DNA from: Brugia malayi
Lineage: Eukaryota; Nematoda; Chromadorea; Rhabditida; Onchocercidae
DNA length: 64,000 bases
Assembly (NCBI RefSeq): GCF_000002995.4
Contig: NW_025062477.1
Span: 7,970,649 to 8,034,648 of the forward strand
Direction: 5' to 3'
Positions 26,201 through 41,200 of this stretch are shown piece after piece (positions within the stretch are counted from its first letter, which is position 1; each line of letters starts with the position of its first letter). Under the pieces are notes generated by a model. It saw nothing but the letters and a program-made list of their open reading frames with translations, was not told the origin of the DNA and searched no databases. A program made the translations under genes and the position numbers.

Positions 26201-29200
26201 CACGGTGATGAGAATAATATTTAAATTGACGTTATCACCTAAATAATTAAGTAAAAACGAAAATTTAAACAGCTTAGATACAAAGAGCTTCGCAAGTTTT
26301 AAAGAAAGGAAGGTAAAAAAGTCGTTAAATAAAACTCAAAGATTTTTGATCACAAAGTTTTAATATTTGGGGATAAATAATTAAACAGATTTTGCTCCTT
26401 TTGATACTTTTTACTGAAAATGACTTTAGTTGATGAAAACAACTGTTTCTAATAAATGGGGGTGCTTTTCGCATCAATTAATAATAATTTAAGGAACTTA
26501 AAAAAAATTAACTGGTTTTTCATCATTCCATTTTCCTTATAGCAAGAAAAGATTACCAATGAGCATAATGACTTTTTCACTGGAATTTGCATAAGAGAAA
26601 ATAATGATTTATTTTTCAACTTCTTATTAAATTTATTAAATGAGATTTATGTTATTAAAACAGTCCCTTTCAATCAAAAAACCGCCAATTAGCACTTTCT
26701 AAGAAAATGTTTAACCAAATCAGCAAAATCATAATATTTAATTTCAGATATTGAAAGCTGTTTTAGAATCCAATAAAAGAAACAATTTTCAAGAAAAAAA
26801 AAGTGAAGTCATTTAATTGAGGAGGGAAATGTGAAAAATGAACTTTACCTTTTATTCATTTCTTTTCAGTAAGAGAGACAGGAAGGAGAATTAATTTAAT
26901 AAGACTGACTATTTACTTCGAAATTCTCCCATGAATATGAAGAGTTTCATACTTCCGCACATCGTATAAAATGAAGATAACCCATTTTTCAAGTAATTGA
27001 TTCAATCGCATAGTGTCATGCCTTCCACCCGTGAATAACAGGCCTTGGTTATTGAGATAGTATATCTATCTGGCGAATTTTTAGCATCACTTCTTTTAAA
27101 TGATGCCAAAAACATCAAACATCAAATTGTTTTGTCTAACTCATTCGACGGATTTTTAGACTTCTTTTATTTATTACTGAAAAACGAGAAAGTATTGAAT
27201 TCAAAGTGAATTATCGCCAGGTAATGTATTAAAATTACTTTAATTTGCACATTATTTTTCATTCATTCTTGAGTTAAATTTTTTTTTCGGAATGTTGTTT
27301 TCCCGAAAATTTCTTTCGAAATACCTAGCTTTAGCAGTTTTTCAACTCTGCAGATTGCACTTGTTTTATGTTCTATTCCATGTTCCCGCCTTCTGCTGTG
27401 CCAACACGTAGTTTCCATTTCAGTTAGAGATAATTAAATTAAAATAATTAAAATTACCGTTATGGTTTATGAATAATGAATTATTAAGAGTTAAATATGT
27501 GTTGACTGAAATCAATGAAATAGGATGGAAAAGATGGAAGAAGTGAGAAAAATAGCGGAAAACTGTTGAAGTCAAGAATATTTGTTGAAAGAATTTATTA
27601 GAATTAAATGTAGATCAATCAAAAATCTGATTCAAGAAAACTTCGTTATAATTATAAATTAACCGTCCTTTAATGAATTGTTGTTTATGAAAGTAAAAAA
27701 ATTAAACTTGGTATAGAAATACATGACTCAGCCTCTAGCAGTGACTTTTATTTTCGTCATATACTCAGCAAGAAATTTACTTTCGTTTTTATCGAGAATT
27801 TCATTTTGCAATTATAACTACTTTGAAATGCCTTATTTCTTGTTTAGACTTTGAAACGAATTAGTAACTTTAATTTCTTTTTAGGAAATTCCTAGTTTTG
27901 ATGAATGAAAATGACTATAATCTTTAGTCTTTCATTTTTACTTCTACAATAACATTAATCTTATGTATCATAAATTATAAGAAAATTACCTTATTAGGTA
28001 ACTCATAGAACATTGCATGTCTGGAATTAAATAAATTAGCAGGCAGTGAAGTAATTCGTCAACAATTTAGCTCACTTTTACAGTGTAAACTTTTATTTTA
28101 CTTATCGAAATAAATAGACAGTGAAGTAATTCGTCAACAGTTTATCTCATGTCTACAATATATTTACCCGTCCAAATTAATTTTACAAAAAATTAATTTT
28201 CCCTTCTGCCGTCGCAGTTGGAAAGAGCATCTTTTTAATAAAAAAAAAAAAAAAAAAAGTCGGTAAAAAATAGAATAAACAGAAAATTTTGTTCAAAATT
28301 ATAAGCTATAAAAGAAAAAGGATGGAAATTAATTAACTTCAGATAACCTTTCATTTTCACATCAATCACTTCGTTTGTCATATTTGGTACAACTTTTATC
28401 ATTTTGAAATAATTTGTTTAATTTGTTTAAAATAATTTGTTAAAGTGCCAAAAATCTCAGAACTTGCCTTCCTCTATCAGAAAGAATCAAAACTGATGAT
28501 TCAATTCTTTATAGTCTTTTGGTCTCTTTATATAATTTGACGCTAAAATCTTATTGACTGAAGGTAAAATTTCATTGCTTCCTCATAAATTGTCTTAACC
28601 TTCTGTAATACCGCAAGGTATCTTTTATGAGCATCTTCCGATCTCAAATTTTAGACTCCGAAATTTATTTACATTTCGCTATTCAACACTTAATGTATTG
28701 AATGTCTACCAATTAATTATTTTACTGAAAGATTACAGGAGAAAGCAGATAGTATGACAATGTTAGCAACGGTTCATCCGTACAGCAACAACAACAAAAG
28801 CAGTAGTAACAGCAGTTCAGACGCTGATAAACATATCATGAAAATCACCGACGTTACTGATCAGGTGTTCACAATTTTTCACAACTTTTTCCGGATTCCT
28901 CTGAAACGTTTTGTTAACTTTCACACATTCAGACTTGGCTGCACACCGATTCTAGTTGATTAGACTCATATTTTAGTTTGATCAACTAGGTCATAATTCA
29001 TTTCAACGGAACTGAATATTTTAAAGCGTTCTTGCCTTGAAATTCATGGGCATTTATCCTTCAAATGCACAGCGATTCAATTTGGTCATCGAAATAAAGT
29101 GAACCAAGTGGAACGATTTAACTGATAAAATATGACGTACGTAATTTGAAAAAAGTCTACTGCAGTATTTGGAAGAGAAAGATGGCGAAATTCAAGAGGG

Positions 29201-32200
29201 TAGTCTGGTTGAATACTGCCGCATAGATCATCATGAGAATGCGAAATATCGACCGGAAATATGCTTGGCTGACAGAATTGTCAAGATTACTTCCTTAGAA
29301 CACGATGATTTCATCAAGACGGTATGCCAATTACATCATTTTAGTATTGATCGATTAGTATTGAACAAAGTTTTGAGTTCTAAAAATGAAACAACATGAC
29401 GACTTCAATTAGACTCTAATGAAATACATTTTTCCTTTGTATTTACTCATACAGTAAGGTTAATCTTAAAGACGGTAATAACTTCATTTGACATTCTGAA
29501 GAAATTTTCCCAAAGCTCATTAAATATTGCTTGCAAAGTCCGTTGGATAAATTTGTTAAGAATATACAGAATATTATTGCTTGATATTCTTACAGTCTGA
29601 TTGGTGAATTCAAACAGTGAAATTTTGTCATTTACAAAAGATGTCTCTAGTTACATTTCAGCTTCAGTTATCAGGGAAGAAATAACTTAAAGTTAATATT
29701 AGATGAGATAAAAATTGATCGAATTAGTAACCAGCTGTTGCTCTGAAACATTCCTTCATGCAGTATCACTTCTTGATACTCCAACGTTGATGACAATTCG
29801 GCTGTGTCGCAGAGGGAATGAATTGACTATCTTTTGGTTGAAGCAAAAACGAAGTTATTTTCCAACTGGAAGAATAATTTGTCATTTAAATAGTTGTCTT
29901 ATATTTCTACTGAGATTCGATTCCTCCCCGAATAGCACTTTACAAATAGCTAACTTCCAACTCAAAGTCCGGTTTGTTGTCTTTTCTTTCTTCTTTGCAA
30001 TTAATGATAATGACTTCTCGAAGCAATTCTTTACTTCTGTAATTTTGTACATCAGTCCTGTCGAATATATCTTTTGACGTAACAGCAAAGATGATCACTT
30101 ACTCTGTACCAGATTATTGCTATTGATTTGCTAATATACCAGTCTTCATAACTGATCAGATAATTGTAATAGTGCTACTGACTGAGTTACCAATTCTTAT
30201 TCGTTTCAGCAGAATATATTTCCCATGCAGTTACTTGTAGAATCCATCAATTAACTGTTAAATGTTCTGACGACTAAGCAAAGTATATCACATGCAAAAT
30301 TGTTGCTTTTTTAAATTGGATTCAAATTGGTTGTAATCAAACTGTGTAATATTTTATTTTAAGGTGCAGGAATGATAACTGTCTTAACTCATGCTTATCA
30401 CTACGTCTTATATTTTATCATAGTTTATTTTCACTTCAGAAGGTAGAGGATGGCAAAAGTTTTTTGCATTTCTAAATTGTGCTTCTTTTCCGAACTCACT
30501 ACATTCATTATGGAAGAAACAAAGTGCCACTTCTTGACGGAGGAAGGAATAATTTCCATTGTAGATCATTATTCTTCCATATTATTTAGAAATCGCTTAT
30601 GTAGTCGATAATTGAGCTTTGTAGCAATAATAGTTGAGGTCATGTGATGCTGCTTATAGTGAAACATTTATTTCCATCCCTTCGCTTTCCGGTCTTAATC
30701 ATCACTATAGTTAAAGTCTTGTTCCGGTTAAAAGCAAGAACAGAACTCAAGCAAAAAATTAAGGCGAGATAATTTGAATCAAGAAAGCAATAATCTGGCA
30801 TTTCAATGCAGCATTAATTAAACCTCAGGAAAGAATTAGGGGGGAGTTAAAGGAGTATCTTAGATGCGAGGTTACAATGTCACTTGTTACTTTGATATTA
30901 GAAAAACCAAAATATCAATATTATAACATTTATTTATATCTGATTGACATAAAATTGCTTTTGTCATCGTGGAATTTACACAACTATTTCGGATTTTGCA
31001 TATTTTAATTCTTTTTCCTCAATGTTAACATTTAAATTATTGCTACTACTTTATTAGCTTTGTTTTGTGAACAGATTTCATTCCCTTGCATCCATTCATC
31101 ATTATGGCTTTCTTCATTCATTCCTAAATCAAATGATGACAACTATTCCTAGTCTCACATATCATTTCACATTTGAGGATATAGAATCTCTCGAAAGGTG
31201 ACAACAAGATGGCCATAGTTAGATCATATGTAAATCGTAATGCTTCGACACTTAACAATCAATTCCATGCAATTAATGTAATTAATTTTTTTTTTACTTT
31301 TTCTCTAGAAGTAGCCTTATCGTTTTCAATTTTAACATGTAATACAGATTAATATATGAGATAGAAATGCATATATTTGATGTCTTTATCAGTGGAGTAT
31401 AAATGAAAGAACTTGAAATCATTTATTTTAAACCCTTTGTAATTCTAAGTTTAACTCTTATAGGTCTTTTCGCTTTCCATCTAAACTTATGTTCAACCAA
31501 GTCCTAACTATTTTGTGTTGCTCTCTTAATGTCTTTTCTAAAAAGCTATGTATTGGATTAGAATAAATTTTACATCTTTTTCAACTCTTAATTTTCAAAT
31601 GGAAAATCTTTGGTAAAATTTGAAAAGTGAGAGCTATCAATTGGAAACAAAGATTACGGAAATTTAATGCAAGAGCATTTTCTCGGTTTATGTCGAACAT
31701 CAAAATTTCCTATGAATACTTTTGAAAATTTGAAAAATTTCATTTTCTCCTTCATTATATATCCCTTGTGGTTTCAATTCGATTAAGCGAAATTGTAATT
31801 TCTGAAGAAATTTATTGATAGAATATGCACGTACTTCAATAGTTTCAATAGTCAATTAGTCAATTTTTTTGGTGATTTAAAAAAGATAATGAAGAAGTTG
31901 ACTTTACCTACATATTGATGAGAAGAGTTGGATTGCGAGAGGGTAAATTAGTTCTTCCTAAATTTCTTTGCTGGAAATTTCAATTTGAAAATATTAGATA
32001 AATTGCTGGTTTTTGTTGGTAGAAGAGAATTCTACTCCATCATACTTCTTTGCTTCTTGCGACTGAAACTTAGTTATCCTTCGCCATTAAGGAAGTAAAT
32101 ATTTTGGATAAACGAAATATTAAGTCAAAATTTGATTTCCAAATTTAATGGTTTAACAAATTTAATATAATGAAATGTCATATTTTAAAACACTAGCCGA

Positions 32201-35200
32201 GATCAGTTTTTGGTGTAAAAGATTTCAATTTATTGGTTAATTAGATAAACTTAGTTTCAAAATGATAATTATGAAGGGATGAACACACCGTTAACCGAAG
32301 ATGTTGAGATGGGATGAGCAGACGCTGTTTGGTCTGAGGGGTCGGTCTATTGAAGTTCGCAGTTTTCTCTCTAACTTACATTTTGAAGACTATCTTTGTA
32401 GTTTGCAAATTCTTTTTTAAATGAAATTTTAGGAACAGCAGTTGTTCAAATTATTTGATTATCAGAGAAGGAAACTACAGTGAATGATCAGAGAAGTAAA
32501 TGATGCATGCAAAACGAATACAGAAATAGCTATCTTCTCGAATTCAGAGCTTCTACAATTAAATTTGTCTTCTCTAGTGGACAGATAATAATAGGTTGTG
32601 GTGATTATCATCAGTTAGCTTCTCACATGTGCTTTACTATCATTGTTATATTATCACTCTTAAGAATTTCCGGAAGCCAAAAATAGTAGCGTTGTTTCAT
32701 TCTCTAGATTTATGACAAAAATCATTTTGATTTAATTGAAGTATCTTGTTCATATCTGAAAGATTAATGAACATTTTGATAAATTGTGTAAATTGTTTTG
32801 AAGTTACAAGATAACCACAGTGACTCAAAAAAGGTGCTGATGAACAAAGAGGTAAGGATTGAAGATTTGAGGAAAATTACACAAAACATTACGGTTGGAA
32901 AAACGGAGATCAATGGAGTGATATTAAAGCAGAAAATGAAAGATCTGGACGGACTGGTTATATGACATGACAAAGACAACTTCCGCATGACAGGAAAGAC
33001 GGCTTGTCGCCTACAACTGAAATATTTGAATATCTCTCATCCTCTCCAACCATCTTTCCCATTTCACTCTCAATTGGGCCCTTCTCCCCTCTTAAATTTT
33101 GCAAATTTTAAACTGCTAATAACTAATATTTTTGCAGGACATATCATCAGAACATTACAAGACAATGCTAAAGTATAGCGCTTGTGATGAAGATGTTGAT
33201 TTGGGAAGGCCTTGCTTATCGCTAAACTGCAAATGCACTGGTTTTAAACCACATCCTTGGAGGTCAGTTCTTTATTTCTATTTCCCGAATCAGCAATAAT
33301 CGTCGTCCCAGTCCAGTTTCCAATAATACATCGACTAGTCTATTTAATGTTACTTCCTAAACAACCAGATGAAAAGATAAATAAGGTCAACATCAAAAAC
33401 TTTATATTTTGTATCTAGTACTACTAGACTTAATTGATTTCATTAACTCAATTTTTCAACTTTGCATTAATAAAATCAATTGTTTTACCTTGACTTTGAT
33501 TCTGAAATGAATGTGTTAGTTAAATTAATTTCGCAAAAACTTCAAAGTTGCTTAGTCCTATTAGCTTTTTGTGTATTTTTATGAAAATGTAACATTTTTA
33601 TTTCAATCACATTTCTGGAATCTTTCCTTACTTATCAAAATCATTATTTTATTGTAAAAATTTTGATTTCTCTTGTTTTTGAGATTTAAAAAAAAAGAAA
33701 TGTGAATTGTGTGGTGCTACACAAATTTACAAAGTAAATTAACAACATTTGAAATTCAGATTTTCAAATGTAACATCAAATGCAGAAAGATTCGAAGTTA
33801 AGAGCACCAAATGTAAGTGGAAATTAAGCAATATGTTAACCAACTGATTGGTTACTAAGCTTGGTATGAGCCAAGAAGGGTGTGTAACTGCGCAAAATCA
33901 ATGCCTCTACCCGTAATTGAAAGCAAGAGCCAAGCTAATCAAAGTTCCTAGAACGCTAATCTTATACTCTTTTCTTTCTTCTCTTTTCAACATTTATTGA
34001 CATAGGAACAATACCAAAATAAGGACCTCTCTGAAAGGACACTAATGTAAACAAACCACCATCCGCTATCATATTAGTAGAGTTCTTATTGCTTTGCATA
34101 TTTTTGTGAGGTTCTTGATGATTTCCTATTGTTGTATGTATCTCTGATAAGTTTTGGCTCAGAAAAAGATTTGGCTAAAAAATTTAGCATTTGATTGTGA
34201 AGTCATTTACTGAAACAGTTTGTACTTTTAAATAACTTAAATTAAAGTTAAACCAATGATTAAAAAGTGAATTTTTAAAGAATCAGTTTGATTTTAATTT
34301 CTTGCCGATTGCATGGAATATGAAAAAATTATTTTGGTTTAATTTTCTCAATAGGTAAGTGGAATAAAAAAAATGGTTTGCTCGTAAAGTAATGAATTTT
34401 GTTTCTGGCCTATTCCTTTGTAGTTAATATAACAATAGATATTCAGTAGTTTACACTTAATCGCTTCATACATAATAACTTTGAGACTAGTTTATGCAAA
34501 AGCATTTACTAATATTTTAAATCCTTAAAGCTATTTCTACTCAAAGGAATGATTAAGAATTCCAAGCACTCAGTTTTCCTTTTCCTAAATCCAAACAACT
34601 TCTTCAGAATCTAAAGTTTGAAACCTTTTTATACATATTGATAAAAGTAGTATAACATTTTGGTATCGAAGAAATATTTCCTACCTAACAATCAGTTTAT
34701 TTCTTCTGCTTGCTAATTAAATTTATTGCTTCCTATTGGAATCACTTGATGCATAATTACGGGTTGTTTCTCAATTGTTTGTCAAGAAAATGCAGCATTA
34801 CTTTCTGAAGATTAACTGCTTTGAGCTTTTCATATATTTATTGCTGATTCTTCTCATTTGATCGAAAGCTACGATCTGGACAGTTTTAGATCTTTTGACA
34901 GCAAGGTAGATAGATTGATAGTACATTTTCAATTCAATTAAATGCACTTTGCTTATTCTCTTGTATATTCACTTTTTGCTCAAATGATCTTATGGATTTA
35001 AGATTCGAGCATGCATTTGGATATTATGCAACTACTTTCAAATGTAATGACTTCAATTCAAATATAAAAAATTCGAGTATTGATTGAATATGTCGAATAT
35101 TGAAAATAAGCTTTCAAATTATTCTCTTTTTGTTAAAACAAAAATTTTAGTTAAAAGCAGATTTAAAGTGTGAAAAAAAAAAAAAAAAAAAATAGGAAAT

Positions 35201-38200
35201 GAAGCATATTGCTGGTATTAGGTTTAATTTGAACACCTGGATTAAAATTTTAATTGAGATCTAAAAATGATCTTTTTGTTCTAAGGAATAAATTCCATCT
35301 CTTCCTTAATCCAGTATTGGATGTCAGTTGATAATTTTACGAAAGGTTCCGAAGTCCAAGATAGGTTAGAGGGAAGAGCCTAAAAATTAGTGTACTTTTT
35401 GCTAGCACAGTGCTGAAATTGATTTAATGCTTTATTGCTCATATATTGTGTGGCTTCTTCCTATCAGTCCAAGTGCCCTCAGACTCCTTTCTTTCATGTT
35501 TTCAAAACTTCAGTCTTAGCCAAAGCTATTTTTTTCATACATAGGGATGTCTACTGATATAGTACGATGGCACATATAAATATGTATTGGAATGATTTTT
35601 GAAATTTGGAGAAAGCTGAGTATTGTTCGTACTCTCTTCTTCATAAGCAATTAATCCATCTTTGGAAGTTTTGATAGAGCATAAATTTTTGAGGGACATT
35701 TTTGGACTGATGACATTCACAATCTATTTGCTTCTAATTCATCACCAGCAAAAAAACTCTAATTCCTCTTATTAATATCAAAACTCTGTTAATTCGTTGC
35801 TTCTGAACTGCATTAAATCTTTTTAAAATATGAGTCTTTAGGTACATTCAATCTTTGCCAAAAGAGGCATTTAATCGAACTCACAATATAAACTTTGAAG
35901 CTGAGCATCGTTTCGAATTACCCAAAGTATCTTCAACTGCATTTTCAACGCTAATTAAACAACGGTTACAGTGACAGCAGCAACATCTGGCTATTACGTT
36001 GTCTTGAAATTCTGATTGTTATTATAAAAAGCAGCAGGAGCAGCAGCAGCAATACTCGGAACACCACTTACATATTGCAACATTTCCTTTTGCCATCAGA
36101 CATTAGCGCTTGAGGATTGCTTCAGTTCCGATTGCGCTACCACATCATACGTCCAGATGTTCTATTCTTCAACTTCTTTCACGTGTTTTTCCTTGCCTTA
36201 AAATCCAGTTGTCGTCCTCAGTTATCGGTGCTATTCGCGAATTTACTGTTGATGTTTTCCGACATTGCTGTGTATGTTTGCTTTGTCCTTTTCCATGAGT
36301 CTTTGGAAAATTCCTTATATTCTCATTCCTCTCAAAAACTTCCACATGATAACGAAATAATTTTGATTCTGGAATAAATGATTTTCTCGGTTGAAACTAC
36401 GCCTGATACTTTTTCAAGCATCACTATGAAAACGGTAATGACATTTCAGTGCTTCGAGGCATTTTCATATCTTCAGCTTAATTCTTTTTGTTGATTAAAA
36501 TAGGTATTGGCTTGCGTTCGAATTTAATTAGCAAAGAGAATTTTTGGAGTGATTGAAAATTTCTGGAAAACGCCATAATAGGACAGCGTTAAATTAAAAA
36601 AATGATGGGAAATGATGCATTTTAATAGCTGCAGTACTAGCAATGGCGTAGTAAGCTATAAGAGATGAGACTGTGATAGGATATATTTCAAAGATGGATC
36701 ATCACTTTAAAGCAGTTCGAGCTATCTGTATAATTGGTTTCCATCTGCGCTAATAATATGCTAAAACTGATTTGAAGTTTAGTACTGTTGAGATGTCCAC
36801 ATTTACGCTCATTTTTGTTTTTCTTGAAACTTATTCTTTTTTTTTTTTTTTTTGCTTCTACTGAAACTCTGATGAAAATTGCAATGTTTCCAAAAATTCC
36901 TCATTTTAGCTCATCTTTTTATTTAAATGAAATAATTCCAACGATATTTGTGAATTTTAAATTCCGACTTCTATCTAATTAATGTTCAATTTGATCTCTT
37001 TTCTGAAAAAAGACATCTGCTTGATGGAACCATTAGTGGATATAAATTTTTATTGGAAGCACAGAATTTAAAATTTTATCACGATTGTAATTCATGTCTT
37101 CGAACTGAAGCCCAAAGTCAGTGTGAAGTCTATGTCGATATTTATGCTCAAATTGATGTACAAATCATCAAGTCCAAACATGTTTTCCTAAAATTGGATT
37201 GACCCATACTGGATTAAAATCTAATGACTTTGAAATTTCCCGATTAGTTTCTTATTTTCAGCTGTTTTAGAAATAGTAAATCAAATATTAAAAAATTTTT
37301 ATGTAATAAAACTTTAACCAATAAATTAACTTGTCAAATTGTTAGAGAACTGGAAAAATATTTAATTTATACATTCAGAAAACTTATGAGTCATTTCCTA
37401 GATTTTAAATTTGTGCATTTCACTGACAAAATGTATCCTGTGACTAATTTAATACATTAATAAATAAGCGAATGATTTATACCACCATAGTTATCATACT
37501 TCGACGTCAGTAATTCCATAGTAAATACATTTTGTTTCTCACTGTGCTAACTAAATGCTATAAAATGGTTTTTTTGCTCACTAGTAAGTAGAAGACCTTA
37601 GCAACGATTCATTAATTCTGCCCGAATTAATGAAACTGCTTCCAATCAGATCTCACAATCTTCCTGTTTTTTTATTTTTTTAGGAAATTTAGTTGCAAAT
37701 AAAATTTTATGGCTCAGATAAGAAAAAGTAGGTGCAATATTTTTCAGAGTTAGAGACTTTAAGTTCATTTTAGAAATAGAAGATGAAGCGGACAATTAAT
37801 ATAGTTATCTTTGTTGAGAATCTGTAAAATTCATAATACTAATATTGCAAGTAATTTTTGCCCGTAATCATTTCCTAAAAGCAGTATTTAAATAACGTTA
37901 AAATTTTTTGTAGTTTAAAAACAATAATTTATATGAACGTGGAATTTAAAATTTTTCGAATGAAATTCTCAAATTAGCATTTTTATATGGCATTAATTTT
38001 TATAGTTTTAAGTTTCTAATTCCATTTTTGGCAATCTTTTTTTCTGAATTAAGATTAAATTCAAATAATATTGCTTTAAAAGTCTCCTTTCTGGGAAAGC
38101 ATTTCTTCTCCGTGTCATGACCCCTCATTGACGCAATATATTTGCTTCCCTGAGAGTCTTCAAGAAACCAAGCACATGAACAATTTACTTTGACGGTATT

Positions 38201-41200
38201 TTCCCATCTCAAATGTATTGAAGATAAACAACAAAACTAACACTGACGTCTGTTTCAGGAAAGTCTGCGCTCATTGCAAGTGCGATCGTACTGACCACGA
38301 AACGGCTTCACGTAGTCGCAACTTTACTGCCTCTAAACGTATCGGAATCTCGCTACCACAACGTATGATATTTTTTTTTCTTTCAGTTTGCCAGAAATAC
38401 TATCGATTGCTATACTGAATTTGAGTATATTATCTAAGTGTGAGTGTATGTGATATTTGTGTGTGTGTGTGTGTGTGTGTGCTTTTTGACAAAATCTTTC
38501 CACCCTTCTAAATTTATTAATTCAATAAATCTACGACTTGCTTACAGGTCAAAAAGGGCATGAATTATCAAACTGATGAGCTTGGCATAGGTTATTGGTT
38601 ATTAAACTATCTTAATTACTTCAAAATATGTCGGCTTTGAAGCAGAAGCAGTCATTGTCATTGTGTTTTAATGCTTGAGAAGTAAATTAAAACTGTTAAT
38701 ACTTTCCAGAAACATTTTTCTACTTTACTTAATGGTCTTAATCTGTCTGTTATTATGCATTGATTTTATCACTATATGCATACATTGCCATTCTCTTCAG
38801 CACTTTATATAACGACAATTTGGTATCATTTTGCGCTTGGCATTATTCTTCTATCACTACTGGTACATAATTTCAGTAAAAATGTCATCAATCGCAGTGG
38901 CACAAAGTACTGGTCGTACTGATGCTCCCGGTTCTATCAGTCATGGCTATTCGTGGGTGCCACCAGGACTCACTCGTCTTAAGGTTTACGTTAAAGCTTC
39001 ATTTCATTCCTGAAAATGCTAATTGTAAGAAAAGTTATGAATTGTAAGAGATGAGAGAAAGAATTTTAGTAAGCAACCCTTCCTAATATTTGAGGTGGAA
39101 GAATATATGTCACAATTACCAAATCATGTGGTCCCACGGGTGAATAGTAATGGTGAGAAGTTTCGCGAAAAGCAGCTCATGTTGCAGGTTAATCATATGT
39201 GTTTCTATTTAACTCTTTGATTTCTCCTTATTCACGTACACGTGCTTACAAATATTTGAAATATATGTCTTAAGTAATTGCCATCCAATGCGGATAATGC
39301 AAATTATTCGTCATTTTAGTTACCACGACAGGACCTGTCATTGGCTTATTGTAAGCACCTTTCAAATAATGTTGAAAGAAAACTTTATGAAGAATTTATC
39401 AATGCACGAAATGAAATCGCCTTGGATATTGGTTTCGTCTGTCCAGTCATTCCAAATCAAATGGTCCTTTTCTTGTTAATGATGTAATTGCTCATTAATA
39501 CACAGAAACCCGAGCACGTATGCAAAATATATTTTACACGGCAAATAAGGCCTAGTTGCGCATTTTTTCCTTATTTCTCTTGATAACTTGCTTTATCTGC
39601 AAGATTTTCATATTTCGATGTGCAATATTCGAAATTAGAATCAAAAGCAATGATTCCTTATCCCAAAGGAATATAAAGAGATGAAAAGAAGTAGTAATTG
39701 GCATTTTGTTTTACTGAACAATTAAGACTTGAAACTTAAAGAAGTATTATGTAATCTACATCTCAATAAGGAATGATGAAAAGAGAGATGCCCTAGTAAA
39801 CTTTCAAAACTCCATTTTAGTGCACATCGGTCACATATGTGCTCTTATTCTCACTTCAGAGAACGAATAGTTTTCACGAATCACATAATCGATTCTCGTC
39901 TTTATCAGTTTTCGCTACAGAAAATATCAACCTTAACTTTCTTTACTTTGTCAAATTGATTGCTTTTGAATTCAAGAATAAATAAATTGCAAAGACTTTT
40001 TTTTAAAAAAATAATTAAAATCCAGTCACAGATTAAATATGTTTATTTTCTTCTTTTTCTTATAATATTACAAGGAATCAATAGAAATTTAAATTTAAAG
40101 TATTGTGAATGCAGGAGTGTAAGAAATGCCGTGGTGTATTGGAAAGGAACGAAATGGCTGTAATAGCGCCAAAACTAGGTGAAAGCAGCGGTTGGCATCC
40201 GGCTTGCTTCACGTGTGCTACGTGTGAGCAGGTATTGAAATTTGTGCTGCAACTCCAGTTGTTAAATCACTTAAAATTAACAGCTTTATTTTCTTGACGG
40301 ATATGATCATCACTTTCCACAGTTATGCTTATCTTTATTGCGCATAAATTAATCCTTCTATATGAAAGATGACCGCTTGTAAAGATTTGTCAAAATACTT
40401 AGATTTAAAACTGGAGTACTAGCCCATGATTTAGGAAAAACAAAAACAAACGATAAGAAGGCCTCCTGAACTGAAAGATTCTTCTGGAATTTCTTAAAAC
40501 CGATTTTGAAAAAAAATAAATATGTTGAAATACTTCTACTCAAAATTTTTCTTTATATCATTAGCATAATTTCAGCTTTTGATCGATTTGACATATTGTG
40601 TTAAGGACGGCATTATCTATTGTGAACGACATTACGCTGAACTTCATAAGCCGCGCTGTAATGCCTGTGATGAGGTAGGTATCTTTTGTTTATTCACCAA
40701 TTTTAGGCCTTCAAAATTGTACTGATACTGATTTCAACAATTGGGATAAAAATTTTTGAAATCGAGGTCAATGAGTTAGCTTGTTCGTATGCACTTCTTC
40801 TTGGTTCGCACAACTGTTCGGAGAGTTCGGAATTTTAAAGTATTGGAAGAGAGGTGAAGATGCAGAGTTTATTTTGGATGACTGCAAGTTGTAAATTATA
40901 AAATCTATGATACTAGTCAATGTTTTCTGTTAATGAATATGCTTTTCTGTTGTTATAGAGGAATTTAAAGATTTTGATTGTTTAAATCTTTCATCTTTTT
41001 CTTAATTTCTTACTTTGCGTATTTCTATTTCTGACAATTTTTACATTTATAAAATTTTCTGATCTTTCTGACCTTTTATTCATGAAATATAAAAAAGATA
41101 TAACAATGGGTAATATATGAGAAAGTTTTAGAAGAAAACATTATTTCAGTTCTAAACTTGGCCCTGCTTTCTTAACCATTCATTTTCGAGACTTGTTTAT

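Larger units (their letters stand above)
20586..28738. other. lim-9 intron of 8.15 kb after first exon b
   Basis: AT-rich throughout, with many short homopolymer runs (for example T8-T10 and an A18 at about 28240). It holds repeat A copy 2 and a 75-base-spaced repeat at 28044. I found no exon: open frames here are short and AT-biased. Confidence 0.5.

Noticed and set aside
29715..30088. Open frames of 120 (plus) and 68 (minus) codons in a lim-9 intron
   Set aside because: Both strands are open, with no recognisable domain, no splice logic and AT-biased composition.
36110..36377. Two overlapping open frames of 62 and 86 codons
   Set aside because: They overlap duplicated segment B; the second copy at 41475 has frame changes not suggestive of protein selection, so they are treated as non-coding.
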